Below the pieces are notes generated by a model. It saw nothing but the letters and a program-made list of their open reading frames with translations. It did not search any database and was not told where the DNA came from. Shown piece by piece: positions 9,567 through 19,275 of a stretch of 43,838 nt of DNA. The position numbers and the translations under genes were made by a program. Location of the stretch: the NCBI RefSeq assembly GCF_000349205.1, contig NZ_APHR01000028.1, positions 1 through 43,838 of the forward strand, written 5' to 3'. The DNA is from Methylophaga lonarensis MPL. Lineage in GTDB: Bacteria > Pseudomonadota > Gammaproteobacteria > Nitrosococcales > Methylophagaceae. Within the stretch, counting starts at the first letter, position 1; each line of letters begins with the position of its first letter.

Positions 9567-10337
9567 ATGCTTGCTCTGATTTCCCCGGCAAAAACGCTGG
9601 ATTTTGAAACTGCACCTGTGACGAAACTTCACAGCCAACCGCGTTTTTTGGAACAGTCTCAACATCTGATCGACCAACTCAAGCAATTGTCGGCTGAAGA
9701 CATTGCCAGCTTGATGAGCCTGAGTGACAAGCTGGCTGGCCTGAATATGGCACGCTTTTCATCCTGGTCTCTGCCGTTTGATCTGGATAATGCCAAGCAG
9801 GCAGTGCTTGCCTTCAAGGGCGATGTTTATACCGGACTGGATGCCGAAAGTCTGGACCAGGCAGGTTTCGAATATGCCCAACAGCATTTGAGGATTCTGT
9901 CCGGTTTGTACGGTGTGCTGCGACCACTGGATTTGATTCAACCTTACCGACTGGAAATGGGCACCCGTTTCAGTAATGCCAAGGGCAAAGACCTTTATGA
10001 GTTCTGGGGCAGTCAGTTACGTGAATCGATACAGCATGAAGCTGCGCTGGACGACGGTATCTTGATCAATCTGGCATCAAACGAATACTTCAAGGCCGTT
10101 GACGCCAAAAAACTCGATGCAAGAATCATCACACCTGTCTTCAAAGACTGGAAAAACGGCCAATACAAAATGATCAGCTTCTACGCTAAAAAAGCCAGAG
10201 GCCTGATGAGCCGCTTCATTATCGACCAAAAACCGGATGAACCCGAACAGATTAAAGCCTTTGACTATGAGGGCTATCGATTCAGCGCTGATATGAGTAA
10301 AGGCGATGATTGGGTGTTTATCCGGGACGCTCAGTAA
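9567..10337 (+). CDS. yaaA: Peroxide stress protein YaaA
   Basis: A 256-residue cytoplasmic protein of the YaaA/DUF328 family, which lowers free iron and limits Fenton damage during peroxide stress in E. coli. The N-terminal [10 protein letters not shown] and the block [23 protein letters not shown] are diagnostic, and the C-terminal [10 protein letters not shown] is also typical. Length matches the family. No OxyR site was recognised upstream. Confidence 0.94.
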   Translation: MLALISPAKTLDFETAPVTKLHSQPRFLEQSQHLIDQLKQLSAEDIASLMSLSDKLAGLNMARFSSWSLPFDLDNAKQAVLAFKGDVYTGLDAESLDQAGFEYAQQHLRILSGLYGVLRPLDLIQPYRLEMGTRFSNAKGKDLYEFWGSQLRESIQHEAALDDGILINLASNEYFKAVDAKKLDARIITPVFKDWKNGQYKMISFYAKKARGLMSRFIIDQKPDEPEQIKAFDYEGYRFSADMSKGDDWVFIRDAQ

Positions 10338-10371
10338 AGCCCACTGAGATGAAAAAGCAAGGATGCTTAAC

Positions 10372-11772
10372 ATGAAATATTCAGCGATCACTTTCGGATT
10401 GCTGTGCCTGCCCTGTTCGATACTGGCCGATAGCCAGCTGCCACTGACCGAGGCTGAACAACAGTTTATTGAAGCACACGGGCCGATCAAGCTCTGCTCT
10501 GATCCAGACTGGATGCCTTATGAAGGCATTGATCAACAAGGGCGACACATCGGGCTGTTTTCAGATTTTCATGCACTTTGGGCCGAAAAAATCGGTGCCG
10601 AACTGCAATTTGTTGTCACTGACAGTTGGCCACAATCACTCGAATATATTCAGGCCGGACGCTGCGACATTCTGTCCAGTGCACAGGATGTCGCAGACAG
10701 GCGCGGCTTTCTCGCTGTCACCGATCCCTTTATCCATTACAACTTTGCTATTGCAACTCAGCCGGGTAATGAATTCATCATCGACCTCTCGCAGGTGCTC
10801 GACAGGCAATTTGTCTTGATTGAAGGCTATGCCAGTGTGGATATACTACGCAACGCCTACCCGGATATTGATATCACCACCGTTGGCAGTGCTCAACAGG
10901 GTTTGAGAAAAGTCGAAAAAGGCAAAATGTATGGCTATATCGACACAGTGCCCAGCATTAATTACCAGATGTTTCGGCATGGCATATCGCATCTCAAAAT
11001 CAGCGGTGTGCTGGATCAGCATTATGCGATGTCGGTCGGCGTGCGAAGGGACTTACCGGAATTACTGGCAATTTATAACAAGGCAATTGCGGCGACTTCT
11101 GAAGCTGATCGGCAGCGAATACTCAGCAATTGGTTGTCGATACAGTACGAAGTGGTGACGGACTCCCGACCACTTCTCTGGTCATTGGCGGTTTCCTTAT
11201 TGCTGGTGATACTGCTGACCTATCGCTACTGGAAGGTACGCGGTAATAACCTGCGTTTACGAGAGCTCAACAAAAAGTTGCACACCTTGTCGATCCAGGA
11301 CCAACTGACAGGCTTGCTCAACCGCCATGGTTTACATGAGGCCTTTGCCAGTGAACTGGCACGAAGTACTCGCAGTCATCACACTTTCTCTCTGTTGATG
11401 ATCGATATTGATCACTTCAAGCTGATCAATGATCGTTTTGGCCATGATGCAGGCGATTTGATTATTGCTAATTTTGCCAAGTTGCTCACTACGATGGTGC
11501 GTCAGCATGACGTTGTCGGCCGATGGGGCGGTGAGGAATTTATGATTATTTGCCCGGAAACTCCTTTGGCTGGCGCCAGGCAACTGGCAGAAGATTTAAG
11601 AACCAATGTCCATAAGCAAACCTTCAAACCCAATGGACAGATTACTGTCAGCATCGGGATCGCCGAATACCAACCGGGCGAATCAATTGAAGAATGTATC
11701 AAGCGTGCTGACAAGGCGCTCTACCAGGCCAAACATCTCGGACGAAATCGTTGTGTCGAGGCGGAAACTTGA
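10372..11772 (+). CDS. Diguanylate cyclase with periplasmic substrate-binding sensor
   Basis: An inner-membrane c-di-GMP synthase of about 466 residues. A signal peptide is followed by an SBP_bac_3-type domain (residues about 20-245, starting LTEAEQQFIEAHGPIKLCSD), a transmembrane helix (SLAVSLLLVILLTYRYW) and a GGDEF domain. The active site is GGEEF at residues 386-390 and an allosteric RxxD site (RQHD, 377-380) sits five residues before it, so product inhibition is expected. ATG 10372 is chosen over ATG 10363 because AAGGA lies 8 bp upstream. The likely signal is an amino acid or similar small molecule. The stop overlaps the start of the next gene. Confidence 0.92.
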   Translation: MKYSAITFGLLCLPCSILADSQLPLTEAEQQFIEAHGPIKLCSDPDWMPYEGIDQQGRHIGLFSDFHALWAEKIGAELQFVVTDSWPQSLEYIQAGRCDILSSAQDVADRRGFLAVTDPFIHYNFAIATQPGNEFIIDLSQVLDRQFVLIEGYASVDILRNAYPDIDITTVGSAQQGLRKVEKGKMYGYIDTVPSINYQMFRHGISHLKISGVLDQHYAMSVGVRRDLPELLAIYNKAIAATSEADRQRILSNWLSIQYEVVTDSRPLLWSLAVSLLLVILLTYRYWKVRGNNLRLRELNKKLHTLSIQDQLTGLLNRHGLHEAFASELARSTRSHHTFSLLMIDIDHFKLINDRFGHDAGDLIIANFAKLLTTMVRQHDVVGRWGGEEFMIICPETPLAGARQLAEDLRTNVHKQTFKPNGQITVSIGIAEYQPGESIEECIKRADKALYQAKHLGRNRCVEAET

Positions 11773-12284
11773 GTCGAAGGTTATTCTTTGCTATCCAGCC
11801 ACCGGCTGATATTCGTCAGGCAATGACTGACTTGTTCAGTATCAGACAGCAAGGGCTTAAATATCTGTCAGCCGATAACCTTCATGTGACACTGGTCTTT
11901 TTAGGGCAAGTGAAGTCGGAAACAGAAGCGCGATTAATTGAGCTAGCCGGGCATATTGAAATTTCGCCGTTCAGTTTGTGTTTCACCGAAGCTGAATTCT
12001 GGCCAAAACCCCGTATTATCTGTCTGACAGCTACAGAGGTTCCTGAGCCTCTGCAACAGCTGGTGCTAGCCTTATCTTCGATTGCTAAAGCGTGTGGCGT
12101 CACCATTGAGGAACGACCGTACCGACCGCATGTCACGTTGGTGCGAAAAGCCAATCAGCTGCTGCCATTGGAGTCGTTTGAGTTTCAATGGCAAGCACAA
12201 TCCTTTGCATTGTATTTGTCAGAATCAACTGATGACGGGCCGCGGTACTCTGTCATCAGGCAGTGGCTGTTAAGTCCCGGCTGA
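11769..12284 (+). CDS. thpR: RNA 2',3'-cyclic phosphodiesterase (ThpR/LigT)
   Basis: 2H phosphoesterase of 171 residues that opens 2',3'-cyclic phosphates on RNA. Two catalytic HxTx motifs are visible: HVTLVFLGQ in the N-terminal half and HVTLVRKA in the C-terminal half. The TTG at 11769 (LSRRLFFAIQPP) is chosen because it overlaps the cyclase stop (TTGA), follows AGGCGGA and gives the family N-terminus. Confidence 0.87.
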   Translation: MSRRLFFAIQPPADIRQAMTDLFSIRQQGLKYLSADNLHVTLVFLGQVKSETEARLIELAGHIEISPFSLCFTEAEFWPKPRIICLTATEVPEPLQQLVLALSSIAKACGVTIEERPYRPHVTLVRKANQLLPLESFEFQWQAQSFALYLSESTDDGPRYSVIRQWLLSPG

Positions 12285-12320
12285 ACCTGTCTGAATTCGA
12301 TCAATATTTGCTTCATCATT

Positions 12321-12334
12321 ACATCATCTGATGT
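12321..12334. promoter_or_regulatory. 14-bp palindrome upstream of the PII-like gene
   Basis: ACATCATCTGATGT is a palindrome with 6-bp arms, 38 bp before the start of the PII-like gene. It could be an operator. No regulator for it is known, and a palindrome this short can arise by chance. Confidence 0.25.
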
Positions 12335-12371
12335 TAGGCTTTGGTTGGTATTGAATCACTGAGGATGACAC

Positions 12372-12719
12372 ATGAAATTTAAACTCATCATGGCTTTTGT
12401 CGATGAAGACAAAACACAGTCACTCATGGCCGCATCCAGAGCTGCTGGCGCTACCGGAGCGACAGTGATTAAAAATGCCAGAGGTCAAGGACTGGCAAAG
12501 CCTCTGGGGATATTTGGCTTTGAAATCATGAGTCCTCGTGATGTCGTATTAATTCTTGTTGAATCCCGCCGTGCAGATAAAGTGCTCACGGCTGTGCTGG
12601 AAGCGGGCAAGCTTGATGAAACCCTGGATACGGGTCTGGCATTGATGATTGATGTAGAGCAGGCGGTAGGTTTGACTGAGCACATCAAAAAGCTTGCAGA
12701 GGTCAACCCGCCAGATTGA
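12372..12719 (+). CDS. PII-like (GlnB family) protein
   Basis: A 115-residue protein with a GlnB-type ferredoxin fold: MKFKLIMAFVDEDKTQSLMAASRAAGATGATVIKN at the start, then a short T-loop region (ARGQGLAKPLGIFGFEIMSPRD) and the ILVESRRADKVLTAVLEAG strand-helix. The T-loop has no uridylylation tyrosine like Tyr51 of GlnB, so it is not a classical nitrogen-signalling PII. PII-like proteins often bind nucleotides and control a neighbouring transporter. The next gene is an NhaP2-type antiporter 166 bp downstream on the same strand. Confidence 0.75.
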   Translation: MKFKLIMAFVDEDKTQSLMAASRAAGATGATVIKNARGQGLAKPLGIFGFEIMSPRDVVLILVESRRADKVLTAVLEAGKLDETLDTGLALMIDVEQAVGLTEHIKKLAEVNPPD

Positions 12720-12885
12720 GCGCGTTGACTTTTTCCATCAGAACAAAGCTTTGCTATCAGTGGCAAAAGCTGCCTTTCAGTGCTAGATAACACCACTGAG
12801 ATCCGATCAAAGGGTCAGCCCTCTCAGCAATCAACACTCCAGAACTGAGCGTGGCATAATCAAGACACTGTCATTCGGGATTTTC

Positions 12886-14592
12886 ATGGATTCTATTAAT
12901 AGTCTGTTTTTGCTCAGCGGCTTTCTGATTGCCTTGAGCATTGTCGGTAGTCGTTTGTCTTCGCTATTTGGCTTGCCGTTACTGGTGATATTTCTGGTAT
13001 TGGGCATGTTGGCTGGTGAGGAAGGACTACTGGGGATTCGTTTTGACGATTATTCCCTGGCCTTCACCATTGCCCATCTGGCCTTGGCAATGATTCTGCT
13101 GGACGGTGGCTTGCGTACCCGTTTATCGACTTTCCGTGTTGGGTTTAAGCCAGCATTATCTCTGGCAACTTTGGGGGTAGTGTTCACGGGCGGTATTGTC
13201 GGCCTGCTGGCAATGTGGGTGTTTGATCTGAGTTTGATCGAAGGCTTGTTGATTGGTGCCATTGTCGGTTCCACTGATGCGGCGGCAGTCTTTTCCATGC
13301 TGCGTGGTCAAGGTATCAACCTGAACGAGCGGGTGGGCGCCACCCTGGAAATCGAGTCGGGTACCAACGATCCGATGGCTATATTTCTGACCATTCTGCT
13401 GGTCGAGTTGTTAATGGGCAACGTCAACGGCATTGTTGATGGCGCATTGTTTCTACTGCAGCAATTTGGTCTTGGCCTGCTGGTCGGCATTGGCGGTGGC
13501 TGGTTAAGTGCTCGCCTGTTACGTTGGCTGGATTTGGCTCCCGGCCTGTATGCACTGTTGGCGCTTGCGCTGGCAATGTGTGTGTTCGGTGGCGCCAGTG
13601 CCATGGGCGGCAGCGGCTTTTTGGCCATTTACCTGTGTGGCTTGATGATTGGTAATCAGCCAGGCCGACATCTGAACTTTATCCTGCCCGTGCATGACGG
13701 CTTGGCATGGCTGAGTCAGATCGGCTTGTTTTTGATTCTTGGCTTGTTGGTGAATCCTAGTGAGTTGCTCAGCTTTGCATTACCGGCATCGCTGATCGCT
13801 CTGGCTTTGATCTTTATTGCCCGTCCTTTGGCAGTGGTGTTGTCGATCAAGCCATTTTTCAAATTCCGCTGGCATGAAATCGGTTTTATTTCCTGGGTAG
13901 GTTTGCGAGGTGCCGTGCCAATTGTATTGGCAATTTTTCCGGTGATTGGTGGCGTTGACAATGCCTCACTGTATTTCAATGTCGCCTTTGCCGTGGTGTT
14001 GATGTCCTTGTTAATCCAGGGCGGCACAATACCCTGGGTTGCACGCTGGTTAAAAGTGGAAGTCCCCACAGGCGCAGAACCGAATCACCGTGGTCCATTG
14101 GGAATACTGCCTGAAAATGACTATGAGCTGTTTGTCTATCGGGTAGAAAACGAAGACCTCGACAACCAGCCGATCCGTTTGCTGCGTTTTCCCTCAGGCA
14201 CGCTGATTTCTGCATTGTTCCGCGATCATGTGATGCTGCATCCCAAAGGCAGTACTCGCTTGCAACTGGGTGATGTCATTTGTGTCATCAGTCGTAACGA
14301 AGATCTGGCAGCCTTGAATCGTTTGTTTAACGGCGATGCCAAACTCAAACAGGAATTGGCCTTTTTTGGTTCGTTCACACTAAATGGCGATGCCATGCTC
14401 AAAGATGTCGCCAAAGCCTATGGTCTGACGGTCAGTGCAGGTGAAGGCGAGATGACCTTGGGTGAATTTATTGCACTGCGTGTTGGTGGTCACCCCGTGG
14501 TCGGCGATGACGTTGATTGGCATGGTATTCACTGGGTAGTCAGTGAGGTCAACGGCGATAAAGTACTCAAGGTCGGCTTGAGGTTGTATTAA
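12886..14592 (+). CDS. nhaP2: Potassium/proton antiporter, NhaP2/CvrA type
   Basis: CPA1-family cation/proton antiporter of 568 residues. The membrane part (residues about 1-395) has about 12 helices, including LLDGGLRTRLSTF and the ion-site region GAIVGSTDAAAVFSML with ESGTNDPMA. A cytoplasmic part follows: a TrkA-C-like domain (about 405-490) and a C-terminal CorC-HlyC-like transporter-associated domain ending GDKVLKVGLRLY, as in NhaP2. NhaP2 homologues export K+ (and Na+) in exchange for H+. The PII-like gene before it may encode a regulator. Confidence 0.9.
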   Translation: MDSINSLFLLSGFLIALSIVGSRLSSLFGLPLLVIFLVLGMLAGEEGLLGIRFDDYSLAFTIAHLALAMILLDGGLRTRLSTFRVGFKPALSLATLGVVFTGGIVGLLAMWVFDLSLIEGLLIGAIVGSTDAAAVFSMLRGQGINLNERVGATLEIESGTNDPMAIFLTILLVELLMGNVNGIVDGALFLLQQFGLGLLVGIGGGWLSARLLRWLDLAPGLYALLALALAMCVFGGASAMGGSGFLAIYLCGLMIGNQPGRHLNFILPVHDGLAWLSQIGLFLILGLLVNPSELLSFALPASLIALALIFIARPLAVVLSIKPFFKFRWHEIGFISWVGLRGAVPIVLAIFPVIGGVDNASLYFNVAFAVVLMSLLIQGGTIPWVARWLKVEVPTGAEPNHRGPLGILPENDYELFVYRVENEDLDNQPIRLLRFPSGTLISALFRDHVMLHPKGSTRLQLGDVICVISRNEDLAALNRLFNGDAKLKQELAFFGSFTLNGDAMLKDVAKAYGLTVSAGEGEMTLGEFIALRVGGHPVVGDDVDWHGIHWVVSEVNGDKVLKVGLRLY

Positions 14593-14653
14593 CGCCATTC
14601 AGTTTTGCGCAAACCTTCCAGTATGTTGTCATTGGCTCCTTTTTCAATCCAAA

Positions 14654-14767
14654 AAATTGTATGGGCTATCTACTTATGACAGATTGCAGCCACTCAAATA
14701 CGGCAACTGACATGCAATAGGCCCATACAATTTATAAAATTGTCTTTGTATTTGATTGCATTTGAGT
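14654..14767. promoter_or_regulatory. Inverted repeats in the MocR upstream region (candidate operator)
   Basis: A perfect 13-bp inverted repeat is AAATTGTATGGGC at 14654-14666 and its reverse complement at 14721-14733 (67 bp centre to centre). A second pair is ACTCAAAT at 14692-14699 and ATTTGAGT at 14760-14767. Both lie in the 221 bp between nhaP2 and the MocR-family gene. MocR proteins bind spaced repeats as dimers, so autoregulation is the natural reading; binding is not shown. Confidence 0.5.
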
Positions 14768-14813
14768 AAATTGCCCTCTAGTGTGGCTTCCATAAATACA
14801 TGGGAGAACGACC

Positions 14814-16202
14814 ATGGCAGAGTGGCAGGCACGTATTGAATTGAGTGCCCGGACAAAGTATCTGGGCATCGTTGAAGCGCTGGAAACTGACATTTATACC
14901 GGACGAATCAAACCCGGTGATCGTTTGCCGCCGCAACGCAAAGTGGCCGGGCAGTTAGGCGTGGATTTGACCACGGTAACCCGTGCCTATAACGAAGCCA
15001 ATCGCCGGGGATTAATTGAGGCCCGGGTAGGCAGTGGCAGTTTTATCCGTCGCGATGTTGAACTGCACTTGTTTGCTGATATGTCAGGCAAAAGAGCGTT
15101 GCTTGATTTAAGCATGAACAACCCACCGCAACCCACCAGTGCTGGATTACGTCAGGCTATTCCTGATGGGATCAGTGAGTTAATGGCCGCCGGTGAGCGC
15201 CTGATGCAGTTGAACTATCACCATAGTGCTGGCAATCCACATGACCGGCAAATTGCCAGTGACTGGCTCGGTGAAACACTGGATTCTGTCAGTGCCCAGC
15301 GTACAGTCATTTCCGCCGGTGCTCAGGCGGCTTTATTTGCCATTCTGCGACTCTGTTGTAGTGCTGGTGATGTGGTGGCTTGTGGTGAATGGGTCTACCC
15401 AGGCTTAAAAGCGGCAGCAAGCGCCAATGGTATTCAGCTTTGGCCTCTGGCAATGGATGAAGACGGTATTTGTGATGCGGCACTGGCCGAGGCCTGTCAG
15501 CAACAGAAAATCACCGCGCTGTATCTGGTGCCAGCTATCGACAATCCAACAACCACCACACTTCCACTTCAGCGTCGACAGGCGCTGGCAGCCATTATTG
15601 AACGCTATCAACTGCACTTGATTGAGGATGACCCGTATTCGGTGTTGTTGCCTGAGCCCTTCGCGCCAGTTTGTAACTTTGTTGCACAGCGAGGCTGGTA
15701 TATCCGCACGGTGGCTAAATGTATCAGTCCCGGCCTTCGCCTCGCCTATGTGATGGCGCCTGATGACAGAGCCGCTCAGATACTTGCTCAGCAATTGCAT
15801 GCTATCAGTGTTATGGCCTCACCACTGATGGCGGCTTTGCTGTCTGATTGGTTGCAACAAGACAAGGTGGCACAGTTTGCCATCGCCATCCGCGAGGAAA
15901 ATCAGCAACGTCAGGCCATTGCTGAAACTTTGTTAGCTGATTTTGCGGTTCAGGCCAGCCCCTATGCCCAACATCTCTGGTTAAGACTCCCTGACAGCTG
16001 GCGAGCAGATCAGTTTGCTGCACACGCTAATGCGCGAGGCGTTGCTGTGGTCGATGGTCAGCAGTTCAGCGCCAATGGACAGCATTATCAATCAGCCCGT
16101 TTATCGCTGGGCTTGATTGCCAGTCATGACATGTTGCGTGAGGCACTGTTGATCATTGCTGAACTGTTGGCTAATCCGCCACAGCAGCAATCGATAGTTT
16201 GA
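14814..16202 (+). CDS. MocR-family (GntR-HTH/aminotransferase) regulator
   Basis: PLP-dependent transcription regulator of 462 residues. A GntR winged helix (residues about 13-80: GRIKPGDRLPPQRKVAGQLGVDLTTVTRAY) is fused to a fold-type I aminotransferase-like domain. The PLP-binding lysine is visible in TVAKCISPGLRLAY, and the Asp and Tyr of IEDDPYSVLLP are conserved. The domain usually senses PLP or an amino acid rather than catalysing transamination. GGGAGA precedes the ATG. Inverted repeats fill the upstream region, and the ccoG-like gene 15 bp downstream may be in the same transcript. Target genes are unknown. Confidence 0.88.
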   Translation: MAEWQARIELSARTKYLGIVEALETDIYTGRIKPGDRLPPQRKVAGQLGVDLTTVTRAYNEANRRGLIEARVGSGSFIRRDVELHLFADMSGKRALLDLSMNNPPQPTSAGLRQAIPDGISELMAAGERLMQLNYHHSAGNPHDRQIASDWLGETLDSVSAQRTVISAGAQAALFAILRLCCSAGDVVACGEWVYPGLKAAASANGIQLWPLAMDEDGICDAALAEACQQQKITALYLVPAIDNPTTTTLPLQRRQALAAIIERYQLHLIEDDPYSVLLPEPFAPVCNFVAQRGWYIRTVAKCISPGLRLAYVMAPDDRAAQILAQQLHAISVMASPLMAALLSDWLQQDKVAQFAIAIREENQQRQAIAETLLADFAVQASPYAQHLWLRLPDSWRADQFAAHANARGVAVVDGQQFSANGQHYQSARLSLGLIASHDMLREALLIIAELLANPPQQQSIV

Positions 16203-16217
16203 GCGAGGCTGACTGAT

Positions 16218-17639
16218 ATGTCACAGATAACTAAACACACTTCAGAAACGCTACAGGACGAAATTATTGAATGGCAGCTCAATGCTGGAGAACAGCAGAT
16301 CGTCGCTAAACGCATGCCCGGACGTTATCGTCGGCTGAAATGGTTTGGCATGAGTGTCTGGCTGATTTATTTCCTCGGGCCTTATCTGCGCTGGCAAGGC
16401 CAGCAGGCAGTTTTGCTGGATATTCCCAATCGGCAGTTTCATATTTTTTCAATGACCTTGTATCCACAGGATATCTGGATGCTGTCGTTGACCCTGTTGT
16501 TTTTTGCCATTCTCTTGGCGGTGGTCAGTGCAGTCGCCGGGCGAGTATTTTGTGGCTATTTCTGTTTTCAAACGGTATGGACAGATATATACACACTCAT
16601 TGAAGAGTGGCTGGAGGGGAATACACCACAGAAACAACAAAAATTCCGCCAGGAGCCATTCAGCCTCAACAAACTGAGTCGACGCCTTACTAAGCATAGT
16701 CTGTGGATGTTGATTGCACTGTTGACCGGCATTACCTTTTCCGCCTGGTTTACCGATGCTTATCAATTGTGGCGCGATGTGTTTGCATTGCAGGCACATA
16801 TCGCAGTGTGGATTGCCCTCGCAGTGTTTACCGTTTTCACCTACGGCTTTGCAGGTTTTATGCGTGAGCAGGTCTGTTTTTGGCTCTGCCCTTACGCCCG
16901 CTTGCAGTCGGTGATGTATGACCAGGACACTGTATTGCCTGCTTATGATGTGGAGCGAGGCGAACCGCGAGGAAAACTGCAGCGCGGGCAATTGGCGAGC
17001 GGGCAGGGCAGTTGTATCGACTGCAAACTGTGTGTGGCGGTGTGTCCAACGGGTATTGATATTCGTAAAGGTCAGCAAGAAGGCTGTATTACCTGTGGTT
17101 TGTGCATTGATGCTTGTGATTCAGTGATGGATAAAATTGAACAACCACGTGGCTTGATTCGTTATGCCTCACACGCTGAATTAGTAGATCATCAAAAGCC
17201 TCAAGCACTGTTGTTGCGACCGAGGGTACTGGTTTATTGCACCATTATGCTGGTGTCACTTGTTGGTGTGGTCTATGGTTTTGCCACATTGTCGCCAACT
17301 GCTTTTACAGCGCTGCCTGAGCGTCAACCACTTTACGTGCAATTGAGCGATGGCAGTATTCAAAATCGCTACACATTGAAGTTGCTTAATAAGCAAAATC
17401 AGCCGATGGAAGTGCAATATCGCTTGGAGGCTCCGACAGGGTTTACCCTGCATGGAGTGCATGAAAGTTATCACATCGAACCGGGGCAAATGTTGCAGGT
17501 AATGGCTCTGGTGAGACGCGAGGTTGATATGGATGCAGATGGCATTACTCCGCTGCGCTTCGTTGCGGATGTAATTAATGACGCCACTATCGAAATTTAT
17601 CACGACAGCGTATTTATCGGGCCAGCGACCGGGAATTGA
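16218..17639 (+). CDS. ccoG: Cytochrome c oxidase accessory protein CcoG (FixG/RdxA)
   Basis: An inner-membrane iron-sulfur protein of 473 residues. CcoG is a cupric reductase needed to build cbb3 oxidase. Membrane helices carry Cys pairs (VFCGYFCFQTVW and VCFWLCPYARLQ). Two 4Fe-4S clusters are bound by Cys266/269/272/276 and Cys290/293/296/300. An immunoglobulin-like domain forms the C-terminus. The cbb3 genes ccoNOPQ are not in the window, so this copy stands alone behind a MocR regulator. Confidence 0.9.
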   Translation: MSQITKHTSETLQDEIIEWQLNAGEQQIVAKRMPGRYRRLKWFGMSVWLIYFLGPYLRWQGQQAVLLDIPNRQFHIFSMTLYPQDIWMLSLTLLFFAILLAVVSAVAGRVFCGYFCFQTVWTDIYTLIEEWLEGNTPQKQQKFRQEPFSLNKLSRRLTKHSLWMLIALLTGITFSAWFTDAYQLWRDVFALQAHIAVWIALAVFTVFTYGFAGFMREQVCFWLCPYARLQSVMYDQDTVLPAYDVERGEPRGKLQRGQLASGQGSCIDCKLCVAVCPTGIDIRKGQQEGCITCGLCIDACDSVMDKIEQPRGLIRYASHAELVDHQKPQALLLRPRVLVYCTIMLVSLVGVVYGFATLSPTAFTALPERQPLYVQLSDGSIQNRYTLKLLNKQNQPMEVQYRLEAPTGFTLHGVHESYHIEPGQMLQVMALVRREVDMDADGITPLRFVADVINDATIEIYHDSVFIGPATGN

Positions 17640-17713
17640 GTGTTGCTGTCATGAACTCGTTGATGATGGACATTTGAGCTGAGCCTCAGTGCTGGTCCCA
17701 CTGAGGCTAGGTT

Positions 17714-19246
17714 TCAGGAGTCGCTGTTCAGTAACTTCAGGCTGTAAAGATCATCGCGCCGATCCTTGAGGTTGGTGACGGAACCCTCATTGCGGGTGAG
17801 TTTGAGTTTTTCCAGATCCATATCGGAAAACATGATCATTTCGGTGTTCGGCGTGGTTTCGGCCATGACTGCATCGTGAGGGAAGGCAAAATCTGACGGC
17901 GAAAATACCGACGATTGCGAGTATTGCACGTCCAGATTTTGTACTTTGGGCAGGTTGCCGACACTACCGGTAACGACGACATAACATTCATTTTCGATGG
18001 CTCTGGCCTGGGCGCAATGCCTTACCCGGAGATAGGAGTTCTTGGTGTCGGTCCAGAACGGTACAAAGATAATGTCCACGCCCTGATCAGCGGCAATACG
18101 GCCCAGCTCTGGAAACTCGATGTCATAGCAGATCATGATGGCGACCCGACCAGCATCGGTTTGAAACACCTCAAACTGGTTGCCGCCTTCAATGACCCAG
18201 TCCCGGCGTTCATGCGGCGTGATGTGAATCTTGCGTTGTTCATCAACCCGGCCATCTCGGTGGCACAGATATGACACATTAAACACTCGATCATTTTCCA
18301 GCAGAGGCATCGAGCCGGTAATGATATTGATGTTATAGCTGACAGCCATGTCCGACATTTCATTGCGAAACTGTTCAGTGAAGCCAGCCAGATATCGAAT
18401 GGCACGGGTTTGATCCATTTGGTCGGTCAAGCCCATCAGCGGAGCATTGAAAAACTCTGGAAACAAGGCAAAGTCGCTTTTGTAATCGGACAATGCATCG
18501 ACAAAATATTCAACCTGTTTCAGCACTTCATCAACCGAGTGAAATTCACGCATCTGCCATTGCACAGCGCCCAGCCGAGCCACGGTTTTCTGGTTGCCAA
18601 CCATCGGCGCTGGCGGTGTGTAGAGAATATTGTTCCAGTCGAGCAGGGTGGCGTAGCCCAGTGATTTTTCATCTTCGGGCAGGTATTTATGCATCAGCCG
18701 CGTGACCTGAAAATCATTGGATAACTGAAAGGTAAGAATAGGGTCGTAAATTTCCCGGCGTGATACCTGTTCAATGTACTCGGCAGGCGACAGTTTATCG
18801 GCAAATTTGTGATAGTTGGGAATGCGGCCACCCGCCAGAATCGCCCGCAGATTCATATTTCGACATAAATCCTTGCGCGCTTCGTAGAGCCGTCGTCCGA
18901 GGCGATAACCGCGATAGTCGGGATGGATAAAGACATCCAGGCCATACAAGGAATCGCCGCTGGCGTTGTGCCAGATTTTGTCATTGCTGAGAATCAGATC
19001 GTCATAGGTATGCGGGTTGCTGAAGCGTTCGTAATTGACCATCACGGTCAAGGCAACCGCTATCAAATCTCCGGAATCTTCGATACAAATCTGCCCATCG
19101 GGAAACTGTTCTATCAGACCTTCAATCGTCGTTTTGGGCCAGGCACCGCCGATATCGTTGTAGACCACATCCATCAATTGCTTGAGCTGCGGATAATCTG
19201 CCATCGTCAGATTTCGCAGGTTCAGATGTAGCTCTTCGTGTGCCAT
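17714..19246 (-). CDS. GNAT acetyltransferase-nitrilase fusion protein
   Basis: A 510-residue fusion. Residues about 8-190 are a GNAT acyltransferase domain (acetyl-CoA loop HPDYRGYRLGRRLYEARK). Residues about 222-500 are a carbon-nitrogen hydrolase of the nitrilase superfamily with the full catalytic triad: Glu264 (FPEFFN), Lys339 (RKIHITPHERR) and Cys373 (ICYDIEFPE). The two-domain arrangement occurs in many bacteria, but the substrate is unsettled; an amide or carbamoyl compound is expected. It lies 29 bp after the VOC gene on the same strand and is probably last in a three-gene operon. Confidence 0.88.
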   Translation of the reverse strand: MAHEELHLNLRNLTMADYPQLKQLMDVVYNDIGGAWPKTTIEGLIEQFPDGQICIEDSGDLIAVALTVMVNYERFSNPHTYDDLILSNDKIWHNASGDSLYGLDVFIHPDYRGYRLGRRLYEARKDLCRNMNLRAILAGGRIPNYHKFADKLSPAEYIEQVSRREIYDPILTFQLSNDFQVTRLMHKYLPEDEKSLGYATLLDWNNILYTPPAPMVGNQKTVARLGAVQWQMREFHSVDEVLKQVEYFVDALSDYKSDFALFPEFFNAPLMGLTDQMDQTRAIRYLAGFTEQFRNEMSDMAVSYNINIITGSMPLLENDRVFNVSYLCHRDGRVDEQRKIHITPHERRDWVIEGGNQFEVFQTDAGRVAIMICYDIEFPELGRIAADQGVDIIFVPFWTDTKNSYLRVRHCAQARAIENECYVVVTGSVGNLPKVQNLDVQYSQSSVFSPSDFAFPHDAVMAETTPNTEMIMFSDMDLEKLKLTRNEGSVTNLKDRRDDLYSLKLLNSDS

Positions 19247-19275
19247 ACAGATTCCTTGAGTGAGAACGTTGTTAT

